From NCBI GenBank assembly GCA_025403435.1, contig JAJQZP010000054.1:59250-123249 (forward strand): a DNA stretch of 64,000 nucleotides, in the 5' to 3' direction. Below are positions 24,351 to 34,603 of the stretch, in pieces. Every line of letters begins with the position of its first letter. The first letter of the stretch is position 1. Under the pieces are notes generated by a model that saw nothing but the letters and a program-made list of their open reading frames with translations, was not told where the DNA came from and ran no database searches. The DNA comes from Artocarpus heterophyllus (Eukaryota; Streptophyta; Magnoliopsida; Rosales; Moraceae). The translations under genes were made by a program, and so were the position numbers.

Positions 24351-24975
24351 TTTATCTCTTACTAGGGCCCAAGTGTTCGTATCATTGCACACAAAGGTCT
24401 GCATGACACCGAGACCATACTATATCCTTAAACTCCTCTTGAGTCATGAGTCGATACGACACTCTTCTTAATTCTTGTGATATATTTACCAGCTCAATTA
24501 TTATGGTTATCATACCATGCATGAAGTTATAATCACATGTTATGCACCAGCCATAAATACTCTAGTACGGCATAGTACACACAGGTACACTTTAAGATAA
24601 ACATAGGTATACAACATGATATACACACAGGTATCTATTTTGTATACTCACAGGTACACACCGACATACTTATAGGTATTCACATTATAACATACACACA
24701 GGTATACACCTTAATATGTACACAGGTATACATATACATATTTCATATTCTATACCTACAATTCCATACTGTAGGTGGGATGGGTAGTTACTTAATTCAA
24801 GTGCTGCGCAAGTCAATCCTCAGTTCCCTCTTTCTTATACTTCTAGGGTCTTGTTGGCCAATTGCAAAGCTATTAGTCAAATTTCATTATTTTGTATGTC
24901 TAAAAACAAAACATTTGTCAATTAATAAATCAAGTTGCATAACTGTATACAACTCCGTAAACCACTAGTTTTCTT
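24351..24975 (-). repeat. Second partial Tekay-like LTR segment, minus strand
   Basis: It repeats the sequence of 22495-23130 (both start in CTTACTAGGGCCC / CTTTAACTAGAGCCC-like text and include the GTATAC array), so the same LTR section occurs twice in tandem. It corresponds to about 1250-1975 of the first LTR. From 24976 to 25180 no feature is recognised. Confidence 0.75.
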
Positions 24976-25180
24976 ATTCTTTTACATTTTTCATTCCCAA
25001 AACATTACATAAATGACTAACATACATACTTACTTTCCTTTCTTATATAAACTGTTCATATCATTCCCGAGAGCAGTTACCTCTTCCGGCAACATATACC
25101 CTATCGTCGAAAAAGATACCACTTATTGGAGTACACTCGTATACAAAGGCAACAAAGCCAAAACTATACTAGTTACACAT

Positions 25181-26005
25181 CTACATACATCTTAATACAT
25201 AAAAAATCTTCATGGGTCCATTTCTTTCTAATCTGACTCTACTCCTTGACATATCGCTATTTTCGGGATCCTCTTCCTCCTCTTCTTCGCTAGAATCCGT
25301 AGACTCGTCGTCACATGCAATTATAAGTTCGGGAGGCACTGGAACAAATTCGAGCTCATCATCATCTTCCATTTCTACTTGAGGATCATATAAGGATGCG
25401 GCCACATTTTGCTCAGCATGCAATACTTTCATAATAAAATCGTTGAGGCTGAGGAAATCTCTTGGGTACTGCATCTGATGATGAACTACTTCAAGAAGGT
25501 CCCTCCATATAAGGTCACAAATTCGTCGTAGTGGTATCTTCGACGAGATCAACGGTATCATAGTACGACGAAATCTTAGGATATAATGGTCCATCAATTC
25601 CCCTACATACCTACCCCATATTGATTCTACGTGCATATACAGCCGACAACGCCAATCTGCCCATAACATCGGAAGCACTTGAACTTGCATATCATCAGCA
25701 TGTGGTAAAGGTGCAAATTCTGGTAAAATTTGTTCCCTAAAGTCTTGCCAGTCCATACGTTGTTCGTCAGGACCAATCTTAAGCCACCATGCAAGCGCTT
25801 CTCCCTACAACTGTCCCGAAGCTAATAAAACCTCAAGGTGAGGTGGAGTATGGCATGTGGCAAAAATTACTTTTATGGCGTGAAGCCACTCGGTCAGAAC
25901 CATAGGCTGTCGACTCCCGTAATATCGAGGTGGCATCATGTCTTGGAAAGTGATGCTTGCTCTTCAATCCGCTTCCGCATTTGGTTCATTAGGTGGTGCT
26001 GCCAT
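25181..26005 (-). pseudogene. Gag-like ORF1 copy, minus strand (best-preserved copy)
   Basis: The frame opens at ATG 26005 (MAAPPNEPN) and reads to a stop near 25181, with two in-frame stops (after EAD near 25965 and after SGQL near 25820) and no obvious frameshift. It shows TEWLHAIKVIF, GEALAWWLKIG and DWQDFREQILPEFAPL, then GELMDHYILRFRR, then LHAEQNVAA and a C-terminal acidic stretch rich in Glu and Asp. The order resembles a Ty3/gypsy capsid domain without a zinc knuckle. Upstream on the minus strand, a GTAAGA motif and a TTTTGTAG just before the ATG look like a possible leader intron. Confidence 0.65.
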
Positions 26006-26144
26006 CTACAAAATTCATCTCAATTAATATAACAATTCCATATAAAGTAAAAGCTTTAATATCCTTATACTTAAAATTAAAATATCTTACTTGAGCTATG
26101 GCGGTGGAGCAGACGACAATGTACAGTAGGGTGACAGGATTTTC

Positions 26145-26158
26145 GTTCTTATACCAAC
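26145..26158 (-). other. Degenerate Met-type primer site next to the inverted junction
   Basis: The minus strand reads TTGGTATAAGAACG, aligning with TTGGTATCAGAGCG at 2405 and followed by the same leader sequence. The LTR expected beside it is missing: plus-oriented ORF1 sequence begins at about 26161. Confidence 0.6.
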
Positions 26159-26160
26159 TG

Positions 26161-26546
26161 CTGATGATATGCAAGTTCAAGTGCTTCCGATGTTATGGGC
26201 AGATTGACGTCGTGGGCTGTATATGCACGTAGAACCGATATGAGGTAGGTACGTAGGGAACCGGTGAACCATTATATCCTAAGATTTCATCGTACTATGA
26301 TATTGTTGATCCCATCAAAAATACCACTACGACGAATTTGTGACCTTATACGGAGGGACCTTCCCAAAGTAGTCCAGCAGCAAACGCAGTACCCAAGAGA
26401 TTTCCTCAGCCTCAACTATTTTATTATGGAAGTATTGCATGCCGAGCAAAATGTGGCCGCACCCTTAAAGGATCCCTTAGTAGAAATGGAAGATGATGAT
26501 GAAGATGATGATGATGATGATGAGCTCGAATTCGTTCTAGGGCCTC
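26161..26546 (+). pseudogene. Gag-like ORF1 fragment, plus strand
   Basis: It starts inside ORF1 at DDMQVQVLPMLWAD, then has a shift, then NHYILRFHRTMILL, DFLSLNYFIMEVLHAEQNVAA and an Asp-rich run. It matches 25690-25300 of the minus copy in inverted orientation and fuses to LTR sequence near 26546. Confidence 0.65.
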
Positions 26547-29283
26547 CTGAGTATTTTACATACATTAAAAATACAATAAGATAAAGGTAATGTTAAGACA
26601 AAAATACAGTTAAAGAAAAAAATATTGTATAATAACATAAAAAATTATACAATATATGAATAATGCAGTGTATAGAAGTACACTGATAAAATTATGCAGT
26701 ACAAAAATTACACTGTAAAAGTAATACAGTGTAAAAATTAGATTGTTTAAAGTTAAACAATATAAAAATTAGACTATTTAAGTTAAAGCAGTATAGAAAT
26801 AATACTGTTTGAAGAATATGGATGAATAAAGAATACTATCGCAGTATAAAAAATATACCGACAATATAGAAAAAATACTGTCAGTATAAATTTAAACTGT
26901 ATTAAGTTAGATAATATTATAATTACATTATGTGATGGATGTGGTTAAGTATTGGATGTTATGGAACCTCATGAATTGTATGAAAAAGAATATCAACAGT
27001 ACAGAAAAAAATACTGTCAGTATAAACTTGGACTGCGTAAAAAGTTTAGTGGGACACCTTGAAAGTTTTGATTGGGCCACCACATCCACAAATATGACCC
27101 AATCACATTTGGCCACCCAAAGGAATCCACTTGATGACTAAGATGACTCACCACCACTTTTTGTTAAAAAAAAAAAAAGAAGAAGAAAAGAAAGGAAAAA
27201 AGGTGAATTTAGTCATTATATACGAAACCATTTGGTCTCCACGGTGGAAGAATAAAAAAGGAAAGAAACGTGAAAGAAGGAAAGAAAGGAAGGAAGGAAG
27301 AAAAAAAAGAAAGCTCCATTTCTTCCTCCCAAAAACCGCCACCCAAAGCAATTCTTTCTCAAAATTTTTGATCAATTGCAAGCTCCAAGTCATGTTCAAA
27401 GCAAGTTCAAGACTAAAAGCTCAAGGATTTCACAAATTTTAAGGTAAAACCTAAACTTTACCCTAAGTTTTTTAGGGTTTTTGTTGAAGTTTTGATGAGA
27501 TTTTATGATGAGGAATAGGCTTGTCAAGGGCACCTTGAAGGATTTCAAGCAATAAAAAGGAAGAACAAGCCCCTAGCAAGGATTAAGTAAAATTCTAGTC
27601 CTTGAAATCAAGTTAAAATTTATGTTTTATGCATATTATATGTTTGATGAAATGATTTTGGTCTATGGCATGTAAATGGATAATATGGCATGATTGATTT
27701 ATGTTATATGTTGATGGTGATGATGATGGAAAGAAGAAAGTAAGGGTTTTAGTGAAATTTCAAAATGGACAAAATTGTAAAAAAAATGAATTTTCAACAG
27801 ATTTAAAAATCAGCCAAAATATCCCCCTAAACGATGGAATTTCAAAAAAGTTACAACATGAAAGTTGTAGAACGCATCGAAACTGTTAGGACAACGCGAA
27901 CAGTTTTTCAAAATTCTGTCCGGTTTAGAAGTTATGAATTTTACAAAATTTTGGGCACAAAATTTCAAGAAATGAAAACGTTGTGAAATATTTAGAATTC
28001 AACTATGGTGCTTTTGTAAGTTTTGTCCTTGCAAAAAACTGAACGTTATGCTATAGATTGGTCGTTTTTGGTTTTAAGGGCAAAAATGTAAATATTTTTG
28101 TATTTCAGGCTAAAACTGTAAAATTATGTGAAAACTGGATTTTTACTAGAGAACGTTGGTTTCCTACACTGTTGTAGGCAATAAGTATCATAAATGCTAA
28201 GTTTTAAAAAATTTAAAATTTAGGCAAGGAATGAATGAAAGAAAGAAAATGAGATTAAGGGCAAAATGGTCATTTTATAAAAAATAGCTAAAACGGACCC
28301 AAAACGCCCGATGTCAGGAAGCGCTCTTTAGCATGAATTTTTTCATAATATGTAAGTAATGAAATGTTAAAGTTAAGCAATAGGTTTTATAGAATTATGA
28401 AGTTGACGAAAAACCCATTAAGGGTAAAATCGTCATTTTTAAGGAAACAGCTAAAACAGAGTCGAACACTCCAAACTAGCAAAACATTCTTACAAGAAAA
28501 ATGTTCCGTAATATGTTAAAGTAATGAAACTGTCATATGAGACGGAAAATTTAATAAGGGATGTTCGAGCAAACGAAAGGTAACACGATGGGTTACAAAG
28601 TTAAATAAAGAAAAAAAAATAACCTAATGAGTTACAGATCTAAGTAAAAGAGTGATAACTCGATAGGTTATAGAGTTAAGTAAAAGGTACGGTAACCTAG
28701 TGGGTTACAAAGTTAAAAGCAACGGATTACAAAATTAAGTAAAAAGAAGGGTAAACCGATAGGGTACCAAGTTAAGTTAAAAGGAAAGAATGGTTAGTGT
28801 TTACGTTATATTATCAATCGAGTAAATTGATAAAAAGAAAATTAACTAATAAGGCGGTTGTCGTTTGATCAAGACATAAAAGCCAACTAATGAAAGGAAA
28901 AGGAACGGAATAAGGAACACTAAAGCGTTATCCAGGTAAATTTCAAACTTCACATACAGCATAAAGTAAATGATTTTTAAATATTTATGTATATGTTTGT
29001 AAATGAGTTGCAATTGTTAAGCAAGTTGATTTAAAAGAATGTTTGCATTTGTTATGCAAAAGGTTTTAAAGTTTAAATTATGATTTGCAATGTATTTTTT
29101 TTTAGAAAGCATGATTGATTTTAACATGCATAAAGTTTTTGAAGATCAAGTAAAATTTTGCAATGCAATTGCAATAATTATGTAAAGTACTTTTGCATTT
29201 TGTTAATGTATAATGTTTTACAGTTTAAGTTATAAGTTTTATGATGCATTTATTATGCAATAAGTTTTAAAGAGAACAAGTTT
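26547..29283 (+). repeat. Tekay-like LTR (second family), 5' and middle part
   Basis: It starts at sequence matching the LTR start at 62047 (CTGAGATTTTTAATGC-like). It has short hairpin units at 26600-27040, a purine-rich stretch at 27165-27305, the conserved AAAGTTGTAGA / CGAAACTGTTAGG block near 27860, and GGTAAC/GTTAC units at 28580-28770. The same family occurs inverted at 37095-41313. It is interrupted at about 29284 by a gag fragment. Confidence 0.75.
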
Positions 29284-29518
29284 TAAAGATTCCGATGGAT
29301 GAAGGCCCCAGAATTTGACGGATCTACAGACCCACTAGAAGCTGATGATTGGCTTACCGGTATAAAACAGGTTCTGAAATTTATGGGGCTTAGTGACCGT
29401 GAAAAAGTTTTATGTACCTCATTTTCTCCCACTAAGGATGCTAGGAGATGGTGGGAGTCGGTAGAACGTAGAAGGAATGTAGATGAAATGTCATGGCCAG
29501 ATTTCGTGGAAGAATGTT
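29284..29518 (+). pseudogene. Gag fragment captured inside an LTR
   Basis: From ATG 29299 it reads MKAPEFDGSTDPLEADDWL, then KVLCTSFSPTKDARRWWESV and DFVEEC. This matches 3955-4165 of the second gag frame, with a better-kept RWW motif. LTR sequence flanks it on both sides without a gag start or end, so it is a rearrangement product. Confidence 0.8.
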
Positions 29519-29900
29519 CATAAGAAAGCATAATTGAGTCATGCATTTTAATGAATGTACATGTGGGCTTTATTGGGACTTACTGAACGTAAGCTCACTA
29601 AGTATTTCATGCTGTAGGTATTCCCACAAGAAGGTCAGAATAAATTCATTGATGAGCTAGCGGAGGGATGAGTAGTGTGTATAATGAGTATAAATACCGC
29701 CATAATTTTGTTTCCGCTGTAATATATTTTATGTTATTTTGAAACAATATTATAAGAGAGAGTGTATTATGTAAATATATGTATATATTTGTGTTTCAAA
29801 AGATGTTAAAGTCTGTATGTGAAAAAAAAATTCTTAAATTTTTGCCTATATGTAAGTAAGAAAAAGGTTTATCACAGACCGAAAAAGGCGGATTGTGACA
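29519..29900 (+). repeat. 3' end of a Tekay-like LTR
   Basis: It matches about 1985-2403 of the first LTR (AAGAAAGCATAAT, the CATGCTGTAGGTATTC block, terminal GGCGGATTGTGACA). Confidence 0.85.
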
Positions 29901-30450
29901 AGGTGGACCTGCAACAAGAGGAAGGACACTTCGGGAGCAAGAAAAATACAGGTCCGTCAATAGACAAAGGCTCTCTAACGCTCAAGGCAGGAGTTGCTCG
30001 GCAGATAACGGAAACTTGTTAAGTGGGAAGAAGCATGCCTACTGGATGCAATAAATTCACCCTATTTATAGGTTGCCACTTGGACCGGGTGTTAGGTGGG
30101 TTTTACCCACGACCCGTGTGTCTCATCAAGGCGTGTTAGAAGGCAGAAGACAAGTGTCGTACCCTCCGTTGATGGATTGTTTCCCATCCGACGGCGAGTT
30201 GTCCGCCATCTGTTGGCCAGTAATGGCGAATAGCAGCTCACTTACAAGTGAAAAGAATCCGACCCGTGCTGGTGCCTGACCCGAAGAGGCGACCAGTTGC
30301 GGTGCGGCTTGAGGGACCCTAAAAAGCACCTCGGACAGGCAATCCAAACTCATCGGGATCAGTTGCTAGTTCCCCATAGCTTTGCCGAGCTTCTTGGCGG
30401 ACCACCTAGAGTAAGGCTCCTGGACAATGGCGCCGAGCTCACCCTCAACA
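29901..30450 (-). repeat. Tat A 5' LTR, main part
   Basis: It aligns with about 56893-57454. The shared plus-strand right end is CTCAACA (minus-strand start TGTTGAG). It lies directly against the 3' end of SWC2. Host flank ATATG follows at 30451. Confidence 0.85.
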
Positions 30451-30495
30451 ATATGAAAAAGAGAGAAAAAATCCTTAAGAATTACCATGGGGAAG

Positions 30496-33400
30496 CTAAT
30501 CAGACTCTTCATCCTCCGGAGATGGAACTCTATGAAAACGTGTAAACTGTCGGGAATATAGTGTTTCTTTCTTACGCAGCATCACCAATCTCGTTCGCCT
30601 TTCCAAAAACCCTTTCTCGGAAGGTGAATCAATTAGATTTCCCATGTCCACATCCTTCCGGACACCATGATTTTCATCCCGAAAGCTGAAAAGCACAATA
30701 AAAGAGGAGAAAATAAAATCAACTTGGCATTCTGATACAGTGCATTGGGATGTAATGTAATAGAATTATAATGCAAAACATATAAATATAATTGTAAGCG
30801 AACAGAAAGCTATAAAGTTCTATTGACTGTCTGCTGGCGGTCCAACACCTAATACAAAATTTGGAAGTATAACATGATTGAAATATGTAAATGGTATTTG
30901 GATATGCAAATTCCCCAATCAGTTAAAAAACATAGCTACATGAACTCGGAAGCAAGGAAAGTCGTACCGTTTGCGTAAAATTTTAAAAGCTTCTATTGTT
31001 GCATAAGGCAACCCTGTCTTTGGATCACGGTACCTACAACATCAATGAATGCTTTGAGCAGATGTGTAATTGTCATAAATTAAGTCAATAAAACATAATC
31101 CACGGTGACCAATTTCAATATTGGCAATAAAAGCAATTTGTCTACTGTTTTACCATCACCTAGTGTAAAGAGGGAAAGAAAGGGACATGCAACCAAGAAT
31201 TGATCATGCTTAATAGCATGCTTGTTAGCTAGTCTCAAAAGAAAGGCGAAACTAGTTAATAATAATAATGATGATAACAAACAATCAACTTTTTCCACAT
31301 CCTCTTTACTTCCTAAATAATTGTGCTGTTTGACTCTTTGGAGAATTGAGTTAATTAAATGGTACTTAAAAAAAATAAGAGCAGCTCTTACTTGGCAGGT
31401 AAACCAGTAACTGCACAGACGGCTTTCTCAGGATCTAGAAAGAAATAGAAACCGAAATCAAAAACCATAACATTCAAAAGATTGATATTGAACAATAATG
31501 CAAGCATAACTCGGGAAAAACAAATTAGAGAGAGAGAGAGAGAGAGAGAAGGAAAATAGCAAAATTGAAGATCAACAATCTAGATGAGTGACCGATGACC
31601 AAGCACATTCTAATCATAAAGATGCTTGCAAACATTTTCACCAAATCATCAAGTACTCATAAGAAGACATTACTGTTCACTTACATGGAGCAGAAGTCGT
31701 AGATACCTCTGACTGAAATGACAATCCTCTGCTAAATTCCAGATAAGAACGACCTACAGCAGATGTATAGGCAGACATCAAGTGGCTTTGGACCAATTGA
31801 TATTGTCAAAAGAATTTTGACCTAGAGTACAGGCTTCAGCCTCATAAAGAAAACAACCAAAAACAAAACATAACAAAACAAAAATTTACCATCTTTGAAT
31901 AGTATCTTATCTGTGGGCCGCTGTACACAGCTTTGTGCACAATTGCTCTTTTCTTAACTTCTTTCTCCCTTGCTAAAACGCGCTCCAAATTCCTCAAGTT
32001 CATGATTTCTTTTCCCAACAAAAAAAAAAGGAAGGTCAAAATCAGCCTTAAAACTTCAAAGAAAAACTGAGCAACTCATAGCACATATAATTTCTCGTAT
32101 TTAGATTAATACACAACCTGTTTGAGCCGCTTCAAAAAGCATCTCCTCTTGGGTCATCTTCTTCTCCTCACCTTCCTTTTTCCTCTTTATTGGCTGGTTG
32201 TTCAAATGAAAAAAGAATTTGTATTAAATTCTTAAACAAGATTTGTCATTGCACATCTCCATATTTTCAGTGTTTACAACCACATCATTCGTTTGGCAAA
32301 ACCCCAAGCAATCACCTGAAGAACTAAAATCAAAACCAACAAAATGATTTATCATCATTCATTACCAAGTATTACTTCATACATAATTTAACTCATGTTA
32401 TGGGCCCAAGCAGAAAAAAACACAATAGTTAACTAATCCAATACCAAATACTTACCCTCATTGTGGCTTGTAAGGCTGCGCATATGGCATCTCTCTCAGC
32501 TTGTCTATTGATGACCGCGGTTCTCGTCGATTTCCTCACAATTCTTTTGCCTTTTCCTCCATCCTTGGGGGCGTCATATCGTTGTGGGCGTCATATCGTT
32601 GTTCCTCAGGCTGTTCTTTGTCCACTTTCTCTGCCTCATCCTTAGAATCCTTGTCTAATTTCGATAACACTTTCTTCTTCTTCTTTTTCTTCGCAAATGT
32701 ATGTCTTGGAAAAATCAGCCTCTTCTTCGGCCGTGCCCTATAAAAGAAAAATCAACCTTTAGACATTCCATCAACGTTAAAAGTCACAGCAAAGTACTGA
32801 GCTCATTTCGAAGTGCAAGTTCAACCCTTCATCTGCTTCATTGTTTTCTGCTTCTTCCTCTGGCTCTGGCTCCTACCGACAATTTAAGCAAATCCAAATT
32901 AAAATAACAACAACAACAATAATAATAGAACTCTATGTTCTTTTTCCTTTTGGAACTTGTGCCTCCTAAACTTTTCGTAATCTGATTTTTCTTCCTAAAC
33001 TTTTTTTTTTCTCAACTACTTAATCGCTGAATTAAAGAAAGTGTAGTAATTAACTCCAATTGTTGAAAAGAAATAAATTTTATAACATAATGAAACTAAT
33101 TCAACCCTACATTGTAAAACAATACGTACGTATGTATCACAAAAATGCCAAGCTACAAGAAAGTTATAAGGCACAGATGCAAAAATATAATTATTCTCTA
33201 CATAAATTAACCTCCATTCTCTATATAGTTAATTGCTACTATTTTTCATAAATTTAAGTGGTAAATTACCGAGAAAAAAAGGCATAAAAATACCAAACCA
33301 CGATAAGATGACGATACACGGCTGCTAAAAGTCCTTTTTTTTTTTCTTCTTCTTCTTCTTCTTCTGACAGTTACAAAATCGAAAAAGTAGAATGTAACTC

Positions 33401-33781
33401 ACATCTTCGTTAAAATCACTGTCGAATTCATCAGCAACCTCCGGTTCTTGTTCATAGTTAACGTCATCCTCTTCCTATATCAAAACGCACGCGAAAACAA
33501 ATCAAAAACAGCTAGTCCAAACAGGAATCCTTAACTTAAAAATAAAATAAAATAACCTCTTTAAGAGCGTCCTGGTTCCAGAACAACTCGTCCTCTTCGA
33601 TTTCCTCGCAAGAAATTGGTCATCCTGAAAAAGATTGAAGAAAACAACGGAGATGAGTTTTAATGGTAATTCAGTTCAGAAATGGGGTTTAGGGGATGAA
33701 TTGCTAAAGCTACCTCTTTCCTCTGATGACTGGAGACGTTCGATCGAGAAAAACGGGAGGTTCGTCTTTGGACGCGTCCAT
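30496..33781 (-). CDS. SWC2: SWR1 complex subunit 2 (YL1/VPS72 family), frame-damaged
   Basis: YL1-family proteins bind H2A.Z-H2B and belong to the SWR1 remodelling complex, which deposits H2A.Z in the nucleus. Eleven exons (minus): 33781-33714, 33624-33557, 33474-33403, 32872-32826, 32737-32456, 32193-32118, 32008-31890, 31753-31685, 31434-31392, 31033-30968, 30685-30496. The start reads MDASKDEPPVFLDRTS. Then come an acidic region (ADEFDSDFNED), a Lys run, EIMNLRNLERVLA and the YL1 C-terminal domain (AVCAVTGLPAKYRDPKTGLP). Splice sites are canonical, and about 361 residues are expected. Three lesions break the frame: exon 2 is two bases short near 33609, a 17-bp tandem duplication lies near 32580 in exon 5, and one base is missing at the end of exon 7 near 31891. 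It is either a pseudogene or an assembly with errors. Tat A's LTR starts 45 bp after the stop. Confidence 0.85.
31525..31550. repeat. (GA)n microsatellite in an SWC2 intron
   Basis: A run of about 13 GA units lies in the intron between exons 8 and 9. Confidence 0.9.
33336..33366. repeat. T-run and (TTC)n microsatellite in an SWC2 intron
   Basis: A poly-T tract is followed by about seven TTC units in the intron between exons 3 and 4. Confidence 0.85.
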
Positions 33782-34059
33782 GGCTGGCGATAACGAGAAG
33801 AAAGCAGAGAGTTGTGTGCGTCTCTGAAAGTAGAGTCGGATCTTGATCGGTCGGAGATCGGAACATGCCCTAGTTTACTGGATAGTTCGTGACGACGGAG
33901 GGAACAAAATTAAACCCAAAGGTATATACTTTTTCTCCTCTTTTTTGTGTTCCTTATTTTAGTATTTTAAAAAAATGTTTGATTATGTCCAAAAAAATTA
34001 CAATTATACTACGACTTATATAAATTTAAAAAAACTTAGGAATATGTTAATTAGATTAT
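33782..34059. other. SWC2 5' leader and upstream region
   Basis: The region upstream of the SWC2 ATG is GC-moderate for about 120 bases (likely 5' UTR), then AT-rich. No confident TATA box was seen. Confidence 0.4.
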
Positions 34060-34603
34060 TTTGATTTGAGATACGTGATTTTAATTACTATTTGAATTGA
34101 TATTTGGGTGTATATTTAAAGTGTTAATTTAAATATATAATAAAATTGACATTTATGTTTTGAAAGATGGATGAAAAATTTTTGAATTATTGACAAATCT
34201 AATAAAATCTTAGGGTCCATTTGGTAAAGGGATTCGAATTATGGTGATTTAGATTCTTTTGATTAAAGTATTATGATTTGGATTGTGATTTGAGTTTTAA
34301 TTCGAGTTAATGTTTGGTTGTCAGGGTATTTAAATTTAGATTTGGATAGAATATCTAAATATGTGTTTGGTAAGTTTTTAGAATCCTGATTTGAGTCATG
34401 AATATGTGTTTGGTATATTTAAGGTTTGGATTAGGATTTTTGGTGGCTCTTTTGTCAAAATTAAAAAAAAAATTATTAGAAAAATAGCACATTTGTAAAA
34501 AAGTGCATAAAAATGGTGTACAAAATAAATTACTTCCATTTCATTGAATGCAATAAGAAATCAATATTTGGTACACATGAACACCATATTAAAATAAAAT
34601 TAA
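34060..34603. repeat. MITE fragments left of the nested MITE pair
   Basis: 34060-34212 resembles the body of the nested MITEs (TAATAAAATCTTA end). It is then interrupted by a sequence beginning GGGTCCATTTGGTAAA at 34213. No matching right end of this second piece was found. Confidence 0.5.

Larger units (their letters stand above)
22066..29900. mobile_element. Inverted composite of Tekay-like fragments inside the Tat A LTR
   Basis: The left end is the 3' terminus of a minus-strand LTR (TGTCACAACC on plus). The right end is the 3' terminus of a plus-strand LTR (GATTGTGACA). Between them are two head-to-head pieces of the same ORF1 (minus 26005-25181 and plus 26161-26546), LTR segments in both orientations and a gag fragment. 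The flanks are GAGTG at 22061-22065 and AGGTG at 29901-29905, a possible diverged 5-bp target duplication. The host LTR continues across them, as in the uninterrupted copy near 56892. It is a rearranged insertion, not an intact element. Confidence 0.75.
11082..30450 (-). mobile_element. Tat A: minus-strand Tat-like Ty3-gypsy element, broken by three insertions
   Basis: Read on the minus strand, the order is 5' LTR (30450-29901 plus 22065-21972), primer-site region, gag, protease, reverse transcriptase, RNase H and integrase. The 3' part is removed from view by the Tekay-like element at 11081. The LTR is about 640 bp and matches 56813-57454. The copia element (12772-17684) sits in the RNase H region and an inverted composite (22066-29900) sits in the LTR. 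All coding domains are degenerate. Assignment to the Tat group rests on the related copy at 56813-62046, which has an antisense accessory ORF beyond pol, a known trait of that group. Confidence 0.8.

Noticed and set aside
26600..28780. CRISPR-like array of short palindromic repeats
   Set aside because: Units vary in sequence and spacing, have no unique spacers, and lie in a plant LTR.
1..30450. Integrated plant pararetrovirus (caulimovirus-type) sequence
   Set aside because: Integrase domains, LTRs, polypurine tracts and target duplications mark these as LTR retrotransposons. No movement-protein or coat-type frame was seen.
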